Translations under genes and position numbers: made by a program
Part shown: in pieces, positions 34,497 to 47,100 of the stretch
Numbering within the stretch: position 1 is the stretch's first letter
Layout of the letters: each line of letters begins with the position of its first letter
Notes under the pieces: model-generated
What the model saw: the letters and a program-made list of their open reading frames with translations, nothing else
Databases searched by the model: none
What the model was told of the DNA's origin: nothing
Origin: Antedon bifida
Lineage: Eukaryota; Echinodermata; Crinoidea; Comatulida; Antedonidae
Length of the DNA: 64,000 nt
Assembly: GCA_963402885.1 (NCBI GenBank)
Contig: OY727093.1
Coordinates: forward strand, 23,311,409-23,375,408
Direction of reading: 5' to 3'

Positions 34497-36303
34497 ACAT
34501 AATTTTTTATTATTCACATTCGTGGCGTTCAAATATTAAACGAATAATATAGTAGTAATATTGATAATATAAACATCAGTAATAATATAAAAAGCATATT
34601 CATCAATGTTTGTTTCTCTCTCTTTAAGTTTCTTATGTTCATACTTAAGTTTCAAAAATAAATATAATAATAGTATATGTAACAATAACAATATTAAAAA
34701 CGAACCTGTTGCTATTGGTAAGTATTGTATCTAAGTAAGTATATACGATTTTGTATTAATTATTGTGTATAATTTCCAAAGTTAATAAATTAAAAATGTA
34801 ATGTGTAAATAACTAGCTAGATTTGTCACTGTAATAATGTTAATATATAATTAATAATGCTAATGATTCTATATTGAGAAACATAAAGGCACCATCGCGT
34901 TCATTGTATCGCAAATATTTTCCTATATTAGTTATTATATTAGTTATTATAATGTGTTAATGCTATTGTATTTTTTTCTATCCTAGTTTGCCAACGAAAC
35001 AGCAACTACGGTATACATGACGTTTATTCAGGACAATCCTTTAACACGTCATAGGTAAATTACTTACTGTATTGTATTTAAAATAATATTTTTTTTTTAC
35101 TTTTAAGATTTAGCATACTTAAAAAAGTACTGTAGGCCTACAGTTAGTATAACTTTATAATTTGTTTTTTTTTTCATTTTCACGAAACCCTGCCACGACT
35201 GATATCTCGGATGAATACCGGTAAGAATATTCAATCGCAATTTTAATTAATTTCAATAAAAATAATATAATTATTAACTTAGTAGTTTGACACTTTTAAG
35301 TTAATTTTTATAACTCTGAATTATTTTCTTTCGATTTATATTTCTGTTCGAGGGCACTACTCTACAACCTACAAGGAAATCGACTTGGAGATGATGTTGT
35401 TCAAGCAAAAGTTATATATATTTCATGTAAAACAATCACATTCGTTATTAATTTACGGTTGAGTCTGGCTTAACCCAGTTGAATTAAGCGTTTACACACA
35501 AATATTGTTTCATAGCTTGGTATTTTTTCCCTAGATTTACGGCAACCACTACAACAACATGTCCCCGAAATGTTAGGTAAGTAATTAACCAATCATATAT
35601 TTCGAGTCTAGCTTGTAACTGTTAAACCAAACGTTTTACTTATAAATATTTGTTTATAAATTTATATATTTTTTTCTTTTCATGTACGACGGGAACTACG
35701 ACAACCAAGGAATTAATGCAAGATATTGTTCTCAACATTTTAGGTAAAAACAACAACTTCGAGTCTAACTTGCGAAATTTTAACCATACAAATATGTATG
35801 TTTATAACTTTTATACACTTTCTTTTCATGTACGACAACTACCACAACTCATCACCAAGGAATGAATGCAAGATGATGCTCTCAACATTTTAGGTAAAAA
35901 CAACAAATCACATGCAGTAAAACAAGTCTAATTTTATCCATAAAAATATTTATTTTGTTTTTAACTTTGTATTATATTATGTTTTTTTTTTTTTTCATGA
36001 ATACGGGAACCTTTTTTCATGTACTATAAAAATGGTTTTAATGAGCACTTCACGGGTACAGTATTTAATTTTTTTATTTTTTTTTGTCAACATAATTTGT
36101 TGCTTTAGGTCTACGTGTAACGGATTGAACAAAGTAGGCCTAAAGTATTCAGTATCGGGTAGTGCATTAGTAACAGAGTTGACCTAATAATAATTATTAT
36201 GCCTAATAGATCAAACGATTAAGGAACTTCTTCTTTAATACAATACTGTTTGGTAGTTTAGAATACCATGCCACATAGTGGTGTACACGATCTAGCTCAT
36301 TTA
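34497..36303. other. Downstream region of the kinase gene; degenerate short repeats
   Basis: After the 3' UTR the sequence is AT-rich. Between about 35340 and 35930 several diverged segments share 'acgacaact/caaccaaggaatgaatgcaag' and 'ctcaacattttaggtaa' (clearest pair 35680-35790 and 35826-35935). They look like a degenerate tandem repeat of roughly 140 bp. No gene seen. Confidence 0.5.
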
Positions 36304-36643
36304 TTAAGCTGCTTTCACACCGCGCTCGGATTCTTGAGGTACCATGAGAAAAGTATCATGGAAAATGGGTTCAGTTGTAAAACATACGAATCGTTCACAC
36401 TGAATTCGTACGATTTGAGTACGTACATGATTCGGGTTTCAAATTCGTAGCGATGGATCAAGAAGCCATTTGTTTTCTGAAATCGTACGATGTTTTTCTT
36501 TCGTCCAATCAGCTTTGAGTATGAATGACTTTGCTTGACATCGGATATCAGATTTCTTGATCGATGTAAAAGCACGCCCAATGGTAGAAATATTTTTCTT
36601 AGGACGCCGGACCGAATCCGGGCGCGATGTGAAAGTGGCTTAA
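36304..36643. mobile_element. MITE with TTAA flanks
   Basis: Imperfect terminal inverted repeats, left 'gctgctttcacaccgcgctc' and right (reverse complement) 'gccactttcacatcgcgccc', each followed inward by ggattc. TTAA on both sides (36304-36307 and 36640-36643). TTAA duplication is typical of piggyBac-type transposases. About 330 bp, no coding capacity. Confidence 0.7.
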
Positions 36644-37107
36644 GGGGTTTTAGATTACTACGGATTTTGTAATTAGTAGTTTGTAATTACTACGGAAATT
36701 CGGCCTAATTTTACGGACGTAGAGAAATGAAAAAAAAATCCACTGACCGCCGTTAAATTGTGCGCGGTTAATTTTACGCTGCATTCAGTCAATTTACATA
36801 TAGACTCTTCCAACACTGGACTTCTTTAACGGACGTTAATGGTTAATATATGCCTATGATGAAGTGGGATCTAAATTTTAATTTAGTGGCAGAAAAAAAC
36901 ATTTAGTATGAAATTAAGGTTGTTGCCCGGGCAACTGGGGCAACACCCCTGCGTCCGCCCCTGCTACTAGAATAAAGAGAAACTATTACTGTGGCAACAA
37001 AATGTGATGTTCCCCTATATTTCATTTTATTTCATTTATTCCTCTCAAAACAATAAAATGCACAAACATAATACATAACAGCAGAAAATGAGACAGGGCC
37101 CTCCAAA

Positions 37108-37226
37108 AGTGAACTAAATCACTATCGGTGGGGACCCTTAATGAACACGATGATGTCATAATCACTACCATATTTGGGCACATCACACTTTTTGGCCAAA
37201 CTAGTTTGATAGTGTAGACAGAGCTT
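37108..37226. repeat. Dispersed short repeat, copy in unit 3/4
   Basis: Same element as 7735-7866, slightly shorter. Confidence 0.6.
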
Positions 37227-37304
37227 TATTGAATTAACACAAAATGCACAGCAAAGTGTGACAGTCAATTATAGAACTTTAATGAAGTAGGCAATCAATT
37301 ACAG

Positions 37305-38197
37305 TTAATATAACCATGGTCGATCGAAGATTTTGACGAATAATTGGTTAAGTCCGTGTCTAAATGTCCTATTCATCAGAGAGTAAATTACTGGGTTACA
37401 TGACGAGGTCGATAACGCTAACCACATTGAAATAGTTTTAAACCCATCTGGTAAACGCACCTTCCATAACTGACAATTCACTACAACACAAAGGCTGATT
37501 TGATCTTGGGTCTTATCATATTTGTCGAATTCGATGCAAGTGTTGTAACATTCTGAATACGATTTAGTTGCTGGAAAGTTAACTTACCAATGTGGTAATA
37601 TGATTTGACTGTTAATGAAACCGGAATGAACATACATAAAGCAGATATAGACATCGAAAACATAATGTTCTCTTCCCACTTGATCAGACAATTAAATGAA
37701 TAAGGGTCATATCTGTTCCTCCCCAATCCTATGATGACAAATACAAAAGGTTGAATCCACGTCCAGCCTAACAAAATGATAACATTCCGTTTGCTCATTT
37801 TTAAATCGTAAAGTAAAGGGTTGATTATAGAATGGTATCTTTCAATTGATATTGCACATAGAGTAGCAATGCTTGTTAAGTAGCACTGTCCAGTCATAGA
37901 AGAAGAAAACTCGCAGATCCAGTCTTGTACAAATGGCCATCCATCACATATAGAAGCAGTAAGAACAATAGGCATTACGAATAGTCCGACTGAAAGATCT
38001 GCGATTGCTAGATTTGCTACGAAGACATACGTTTTTGTGTGAAGGGATTCGACTGTGTAAATTACAGCAAGAGTTAAAGAATTACCAATAATTGCAAAAA
38101 GCATAATGATGACAAAAATGGCTGTTCTGAATATTATTGTCACTGTGGTTGATGATTCTATTTCGGTAGAATTCATTGTCAACAATAGGAAACGCAA
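37305..38197 (-). pseudogene. GPCR copy 4, 49-bp deletion through TM6
   Basis: Open from MRFLLLTMNSTEIESS through TM5 and the third intracellular loop. A 49-bp deletion just left of 37487 then removes most of TM6, including WLPY, and shifts the frame. TM7 with NPVIY and the original stop (37305-37307) remain downstream out of frame. The upstream start region is also rearranged relative to the other copies. It is more diverged than copies 1-3, so it is the oldest split. Confidence 0.88.
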
Positions 38198-38877
38198 GTG
38201 TTAGCCTACTGTTAAGCCGGAGGGAGTTATTCGTTTCCTATAGTATAAGCGAAAAACGTGTTCTGTGTGTATACGGGAATTATAATATGGAATGTTATAA
38301 TCCGATTTCAATCCATCATTCTTTCCGTTGATTGGATGGATGTCTCAATAAAACTCAACTCATGGGGGCGTGATATCGTAAAACAAAGATCATAAAACGC
38401 GAGACGGATTTTTTTTAAACAACCAATATCGTGTACAATATAAATAATTACATATGAAACAAGGTAAATGTCACCAGGTTAGATATAGATGGTTCATAAT
38501 AAAATACTATTTTTGTGGTAATAAAAATAAAAGAACGAAAATGTATAAGTTTGAACAATTGATTAGGCCTATTATCAGTAATTTATTTGTAATAACGCAA
38601 GTGTCTTTGACACTAATTTACTTAACTTGATTCTAATCTTTAACCAATATCATATGTATATTATTTTAAGCGTTTCCATTGATTGGATATAATTTGCATC
38701 ATGCAACATAGACAGAGATGCAATAATTCAGGCCTCAGTCGGCTATGAAACAGTAAAGCAAATTAGACAGAGAACTATGTACAGAAATGGGTTACATTAG
38801 TTTATTCACACCTTTTATAAATCAGGTGTGACCTAAAAAAGAGAAATCTAATGGTATACAAATTAAAAGCACGTTAG
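37411..38877. repeat. Tandem array unit 4 (truncated)
   Basis: Homology to the other units runs through the GPCR and about 680 bp upstream, with more substitutions, and stops at 'aaaagcacgtt' (38877). There a sequence beginning 'agattcagattcgattta' takes over, perhaps the end of a retroelement. Confidence 0.8.
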
Positions 38878-41112
38878 ATTCAGATTCGATTTATTAAGTC
38901 ATTCATACATAGTACAATGATAATTGTTTTCTTGGCAGAAAAACATAAGCAAAACAATACAATACACACATACTATTTACATTCATGATCCACATGGAAC
39001 TAACAACAACAACAACTGATCAAGCAATATAAAATACAAAAGACCCAATGGTCTATCTTTGGAACTCATTGTTGTGTAGTCAAATAGCGCTAGGTAAGAA
39101 TGAAAATTTATGTATATTTGTTTTAACTGGAATTGTTGTTAATCTTTCATATCTGGTAACTTACTAACTGAGATTATGAGATTCATCAGCTAAAATACTA
39201 TTTAATTTAGATATTATTTCATCATTACACATTTGTGTGATATCTTTAATCTCGACGTTACTATGATGAATTATTATAATACCAAAATGCTGTCTTTTCA
39301 AATAAAAGAACGTGTAAACAGAAACAGGAGAGTGAGTATAGTCATCATCACATATCCTTCTATTGGAAGCTGAAACAGTAGAATAGGCCTACAGTTAAAT
39401 ACTAATTAAATATTGGAGGTCTTAAATAATACAAGATTGCTGCCGAAACAAGACTTGATCTGGAACGGTGGGGTTATTTCAATATTCAATATTTGTGTAT
39501 TAATCACAGCATTCCGGTATCTATCATAAGTGTGTCATATCATCTGTGTAATACAACATCTTACTCAAACCAAGTACCATGATTTATTTTACGGGCGCAG
39601 AGAGACAGCATAAAATACACATGGCCAGACAACAACAGTAGGGACTTTCAGATTTTCACGTCGACAGCTACCCTATAACGTCATGTTTTTGATCTGATCA
39701 TGTACTAGGCGACTGACACATGGACTAGCACATTTGAGTCACGTCCACATGGGTCGTAGTCGACTGTTACTCGTCGACATATTCAGATTAAGTGGACATT
39801 TACGTTGACGTGCCAGTGAACGTATGACGTAATGACCTTGTATCTAGTACAATTGCGGTAATTTTGATACTCCATAGTGTAGATGCGCAGTAACAGACAA
39901 ACGTACAAACTCTCTAATTTATAATATAGATACACACATCTCAACTCAATAGAGCGATATAATTGTCAAACATACTTATTACAATGTTGGACAATAATAA
40001 CACAGTAGTGATGGAGACTTTCTCCTTTAGATTTGACGCAGAAGTATCTGACACTCCAATTCCAAGTGGTTTATATGCAAACTAACTATGAACCATAAAG
40101 AAGTTCAATAACTGCAATAAATGTGTTTCGTCTATACAATTACAGATTCGTTTTAAGCAACATTAATAAAAACATGACACAGTTATAATTTGCTTTATTT
40201 TAATCAGAAATGTAAAAATTCATATTTAGCTTTCCAACCTCAATTTCAATAACTAAGTAGCTTCGCTTCAGTGAGCTAAGTCAATTGGTCAGATTTTTGC
40301 ATAGTTAAAAGCACATTTGAGAATTTGTGGGTTCTTATTCAATTGGGATAAAATTATATAATTAAAAAACCCGTTTTGTACAAATCCATGGGTTGTCTTA
40401 AATTTATGTAGTGCGTACATGAACCGATTCAATTTTTGATTTCTTTACCAATATTTACCATATCTAATCATAGTCTTTTTATTTACAAATATTGTCAAAT
40501 TAAGTATATGTGAAAAAAGAAAAAGAAAACTCATAAATGTAAAATATCAAACAGAATACAGTATATGAATGAATGAATTTTACATAATTTTGTTGATGAT
40601 ATTGCACAAAAAAAAAGAAAAAAAAACCCCAATTTTTCAATAACACAAAGATTCCTTTCTGCCTCCTGCAATTTAAAAACGACTAGGTAGAATATTATAA
40701 CTTATGAATTGTATTATAGTTTTTATTATTTTATGTTTTTATTTTCCTTATTTCAACTATTTATTGATATTTTAGCCTATATAATATTACACATTCATAA
40801 TTAAAACAAGTTAGATTGGAATATAAAAATACAATAATCATTTTTACATTAAAAAGATTGTCACTAATAGAAGCTGAAGTCAATTATTTATTTTTTAATA
40901 TCTATTTTTGAAAGTTGAAATATTAAATATTGTCGTTTATTATATATATATATTTTTTAAAGAAAAACAAAATCGGTTGTAAGGTTCTTCTTTTTTAGTA
41001 CTCTTGGGCGAGATTACTTTTGCAGACAAAAAGGGGAGAGAGATTCTTTTCGAGATGGGCTCTTTTTCTGGGCTTCTTTTCGAGGTTTTCGTTATTCCTG
41101 TATCACTGCTTT
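38878..41112. other. Intergenic between the GPCR array and RNF31
   Basis: 38878-39100 resembles the end of a non-LTR element or SINE. The rest is AT-rich with no recognised gene. A TTTATT at 40936-40941 (AATAAA on the minus strand) is a plausible poly(A) signal of RNF31. Confidence 0.45.
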
Positions 41113-44100
41113 TTAATTGATAGGAAACTTTGTCTGCACCATCTGGAAAGATGAATAATAACAGTAAAATATTTAAATAATACATCCGATATATATTCTT
41201 AAATTATAGCAGGCACCAATATAAATTGCGTAACATGAACCAGACACTTCTTGAGTTTGGCTGGCACAAAATAGTTTGGGCTTAAAGATGTACTGTATTG
41301 TCCCCTAAAAACATGAAAAATGAAGATTAATAAAATCATAATAAGAAAAAGAACCCCGAAAATGACAAAATAAATGGTTAAATTCTTAAAACCAAAAACC
41401 CTGACGTAATTAAAAAAAACATTTTTTTCAGGGGACAATATATCTTTAACAAAAAAGTAGTGATGTGTACGTGATACTCACTTGCACAAGACGTTTTCTG
41501 TAAACGTCTTCATGTTCCATTTGATGTATCTCAGGTACTTTCATGTCATGACGTTCGATACACATTCTCAACTGTTCAACAGTTAAAATTTCAGCTGGAT
41601 CAATATTATTTTTATTAATCAAACTGACAAGATACTCCTTGTAATGCACTCTGAAAAACCCCAACAAACTAATTAAAATCTCTTTGATACTAATGGTACT
41701 ATGCTTGATTAAAATAGTACACTTTCGATATTTGTTTTACAGAAAATTGAACATGCTGTACTTTTCTTGAATTAAAATGAAATATTGAACATTTACACAT
41801 ACTCGCACAATCCTGCATTTTGAGCTTTTACACACTTTCCACACATTTGATCTACTAGAGTTTCCTTTTGCTCTTGCACAGTACATCCAGCATTTTGGTT
41901 ACCATTCCTTGGTTCTATGTCAAATTCTACTTCACCATTCTGTAGCATAAAATTGAATATTAAATAAAATATAGAATTGATTACTTTACAGTATAACGGA
42001 TATACACTTAGGTCATTTGGTAAACTCTGCAATAATGTCGTCCTTCTATAGGTCAGTTATAGAGAGTGTCATAACGTATTCTTTAACGGTATGGTTCGGT
42101 AGCGCTACCGAAAATGAAAAGCGTGACCTAAATAGAATAGTCAAGACAGCATCGTGTATAATTGAATCTGCACAATTGCCTTTGGTGAACATATTTTCGA
42201 ATCGTCTTCTGAAAAAGGCAGTGGCTATCAAAGATGATCAATTTAATCCGGCCTCTAGTATGTTCCAGTTGATGTGCAGCGGTCGGCGATTTCGTTCTAG
42301 TAAGGCCAATAAGGCACGATTTACAAATAGTTTCTTTCCAGGAGCTATTAGAGCCTCAAACATCATGTAGACACTTTTTGTAATGTTTTTGTTTTGAGTA
42401 CGTGTTGTGTCCGTTGGATATTGTGCTTCGCCAACAGAGCAAACAGAATTTCTGTTTTTTTCGTAAAAATGACAATAAATGATACTTGACGTTACTTGAC
42501 TTGACACAGTACATTTTTCACTACAAACACTACTATAGTGAATTGAAACAAAATTCAAACTCAAAAGTCACGGACATAAGCTGATTACAATATACTTGAA
42601 AAAAAACCCCAAAACCATGTGCTAGTACAGCCTCGAATTTTTACCAATCTATTACTCTATGATCATACCTGCAGTAACTGCTGTAGTTCATGAACATTTT
42701 GATCTCTTAGATAAAACAAGCAATATCTAGGATGATGTGCATGCATTCCTTTCTTGGCACAAGATTTGTATTTCCTACAAGTCTGACATAAACCATCATA
42801 AAATGTTAATTTTCAAATAAAAAACAATGTATTTTTGATCAATTTGAAAAAAAAGTAATTAGGCTAGTATGTACTGAAAAGAAAATGCAAAATGTTTTCA
42901 AATGCTGGGATGCCTTGTGTGGTAGTAAGTAAAATGATACACATAAGCAAATTAGTAAGCTGCTATAATATTCCGAGCAATCAAACTGAACAAAAAACGA
43001 CAAAAGTAAAAAAATAAAAATTAAAATCGATAGGCTTCACAGGGAAATCCTTACATAAAATTAAGAAAAAACATTACAATTACAAATAGTAATTTAGCTA
43101 CTGTCAAACATATTAAATATTTAAAAAGGTTAAAATTGCATGACAAAACTAAATAATGTTTGGAATCGAAATAAGCACACATTTATATACTGTACTTACC
43201 GAAGAATATTCCTGGTTGCAGCCACTACAGAATCCGTGTTTACAATTTGTACACGTAAAGTGCAAACAGCCTCCTCTAGCAAGATCATATCTTGCGTTAC
43301 ATTTAGGACAATCTAAAGGTTGAATTATTAACAGTAATAATTATAAACACAATAATTCATGAAGATGGTATATCTGTAGCTGATCGTAGAAAACCTCAGT
43401 ATCGTACACAAAAACATATACCAATTATGATTATGATAACAATAATTATTATATCCGTGAATAAGTGCATTTTGTAGGATTGTAGATAATAAATAAATCA
43501 TTTTATTTGACAAATCCAAAAGAAATTACTCACATTCTTTAGCTTTCGCCATCTTGGCTGATGGCTTGATCACAAGTGATCCGGTCCATAAATCAGATTT
43601 TTTGCCGACTTTTACTCTTAATATATCAATATAAATGCTGCCATCATTGTTCAGAAAGTGTACTTTAATGTATCAGAAAGTATACTTTTATGTATCAGAA
43701 AGTTAAAATATGTTGCTATTTGTCATGCAAACACAACAAAGGAGTTTTACCTATTCCATGAATCTCTAGATATCTGTCAACTTTTGCAGCCTGGGCATCA
43801 GGGTTATTGTCTTGTTTCCATTGCTTAAATTGTTTACATGTCAGTCCGTCATGTTGTGCCTCCCACTTTAGATTGATGAAAAGAAAAAACAAATATTAGC
43901 TAATACCTCAACTTCCTTAGCTTCCACCTTAATTCTGCATTTATAACAAATTGCGATTAGTTAATTACATTTTAGCCAAGGGCTGATATCGAAAATTAGG
44001 CAAGCAAGGATAATGTATTGTGTTTATAATTGTTATATGAACATATTTGATTTCAGTAACAAAGAGTCTCAAGTTGACCATCATCCCACAGCCTAAATGT

Positions 44101-47100
44101 GGTCCAGAATTAGGATCATGGTCCGGGATATTCCCTCCAAAATGTAATGGAGTCTTTAGCTAATACCGTTCAGGGGTTTGAATTTGGTAAAGAGATCCCT
44201 GGTCTGAAATTAGTAAAAAAACAAAATCGTGGTGCAGAATTTGGATCCTGGTCCGGAACATTGCCTCCAAAATGTAATAGCGTTATTGTTATTGTTGGTG
44301 TTTGGCAAAGATCCGCTTCAAATTTGTAGAATATTAAAAATGTGTTCACCCTAATCCGGATTTCCTCAATGTCTTCCGTGACCATATCTCATTGTGGTTT
44401 AAATGTGGTAAAGTTTCGTCTTTTAAGCTCTGTCTAAACTATAACACTTTATGTGACAAAAATATGTGATATATACGGAAATGATGATGTCATTTCACTA
44501 CCATATTTGGAAACATCACACTTTTTTACTAGTTTGACTAGTTTGATAGAGTAGGCAGAGCCTGCTAACAGACAAATACAAAAACAAACAGGAATAAATA
44601 TTGCAGACAGAAATATAAATTCTCTATAAGTTCTTAAGTTTACCTTCTCTTTACATTCAAAGCATGTGTACTGTTTACATTCTGGACACTGCAATTTACA
44701 TCCAATTCTTTGATTAATAAAACCATAACCACACTAGAAGAAAGCAAAACGATATTTTTTTGGGGGGGAATTAAGACGATTTTCGGAAACAAGCCCTATA
44801 AAATATAGCAGAATAGCACTGACAAAGTGAAATTAAATTAAAACATTATGACTTTCGGGCTGCCCAATCCAGGGCCGTAGCCAGGATCTGTCAAGGTGGG
44901 GTTCGGACACTAAGTATTTGGGCACACCCCTTGATTGCCGGAAATGGTACTCTCGCACATAACATTCATGATAAATGGCACCGCTATTTGGCCGAAAAAA
45001 ACACTCTCATGCAGCATGCTACCGATCGTACTTTTTTCCTCCTCCTCACACACGTGGACTATTTAAAGGACGATAACATTTGTTGCCGTATGTTAGATAC
45101 GCGTGCTCTGCGCGGAACCGCCGATTGTTTGATCATTCACTCGGTATTCGTATTTATTTTTCAGGTGAAAATCGGCAATTCATTTACAACTCTTAGAAAT
45201 TTACAGACACGTATCTCTTGACGTACGCTCATACAGAGAAGAATGTATGAGTTATTCACGAACGAGTTTACGAATTTTTCAATTTACGAATAACCTTTTG
45301 TACTGTGGGGCACGTATTTGGAGGATTTTCAGAAATGAGGGTGAGGTACTGTCGGCGATGGGGGTTCGCAGTCGGTTAAGGGCGTTCGCTGTAAAGTGGG
45401 GTTCGCCCGAACCATAAAACCCCCATGGCTACGGGCCTGGGTACCACGACCAATTCGTCTAATGAGGCTTGCTTAGATAGTGGCACTGTGTAGCCATTGT
45501 GAAGCGCGCTGGAGCACCATATTTTAATATCAACTGCTTACGTGTGAACACCATCTGAATCTTTCATCATCCATTAATGATATGTCTCTTAATTTTCGAT
45601 GAAGCAAATCAAAAACATCTCTCTCGAGCAAACTTTGCAACTTTAAAAAAGAAAGTTTGAAAAGTACAGTGATAAAATAAAAAAAAGAATATAAGCCATT
45701 AGTGTAGCTAGTTTCGAGGGAATACTGAAAATAGGTAATTGTGTACGTTTTGGGTTTACTGGGCAAATAGACATGCCAGATAAAAATTATTGCGAGTATT
45801 CCCACCGATTGTCCAGATACGATTTCTACTGTAAGGTACTGTAACTTACCATAGGGTCAATTTTTGCAAAATAATCAGAAACTTCAGCTTTGTCCATGTC
45901 TTTAAGTTTTGGGAGACTACAAGAAGGACATGAGACATCAACAATATTCTTGTCTTTGATGCAAGTTGTATAGTGTTTAGAAAGGCATTCTTCACAAAAC
46001 CAACACTGCTTGTCTTGGGAACAATATGGAGACTGCCGAATCTAAAAAAATTTAAATTTGGTTGTAAGTGCAGTAGTGTGTGCAGAGGGGCGGATATAGG
46101 ACGATTTTAAGGGTGACTTTGTGAGTGACGGAAGTAAACCAGGCTAGGGCCAGGGAACTTGTAAGGGGCCGGTGGGTGCTTTCAATCGGTTTACGGGCAC
46201 ATAAATATGGTCAATTTCCGATACACATTTATTTAAGAATTTGAAACTAATTGTGTGTTGTTTTGCTATTGTATTATAATAAATGAATTTGACTGGCAAC
46301 ATGGTGGGTGTCATTCAAAACAATTGTGCAGATAATGAGCTCTGTTGTGATTAAATACCTGAGTCATTGGAAAATCAGTTAAACATATAGGGCAATTTTT
46401 TCTATTGTCATTGTCTAGTTTCCATTGCTGAAATAGTTCACATGTCTGTCCATCATAATGTGCTTCCCACTTTAGAAAGAATAATAAAACAAAATAATAG
46501 TAATAATTATTATGGCAATCACATTAAAACCAGTTTGACTTCTCTGAAAAGAAAATTATCATAGTAATATAATAGTTAGTAACTTGGTAATAGTATATTT
46601 AGAATATATAACAAAAATAGCATTAGCTTTACAATCAGAATAAAATGATCACTACAAAAACATGTTATGTCCGTTGTCACTGGATTATCCTGCGTTTAGT
46701 CTGTGTTCTTACGTTTACCTTTTCTTTACATTCAAAGCATGTGTACTTTTTACATTCTGGACACTGCATTTTACATCCAATTCTTTCATTAATAAAACCA
46801 CAACCACACTAGAAGAAAGCAAAACGATATTATTTTGGGGGGAATTAAGACGATTTTCGGAAACAAGCCCTATAAAATATAGCAGAATAGCACTGACAAA
46901 GTGAAATTAAATTAAAACATTATGATTTTCGGGCTGCCCAATCCAGGGCCGTAGCCAGGATCTGTCAAGGTGGGGTTCGGACACTAAGTATTTGGGCACA
47001 CCCCTTGATTGCCGGAAATGGTACTCTCGCACATAACATTCATGATAAATGGCACCTCTATTTGGCCGAAAAAAACACTCTCATGCAGCATGCTACCGAT

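Larger units (their letters stand above)
29616..36963. other. 7.3-kb block interrupting the GPCR array
   Basis: Replaces about 22 bp of the array sequence between 'ttttagcagta' and 'ctactagaataaag'. Contains the kinase gene, an inverted repeat, a dense run of TAGGCCTA palindromes and a TTAA-flanked MITE. No terminal repeats or target duplication found at its borders, so the mechanism (insertion, or array rearrangement) is open. Confidence 0.7.

Noticed and set aside
3427-38877. GPCR as an aminergic receptor (amine-like overall look)
   Set aside because: The TM3 aspartate needed for amine binding is replaced by threonine.
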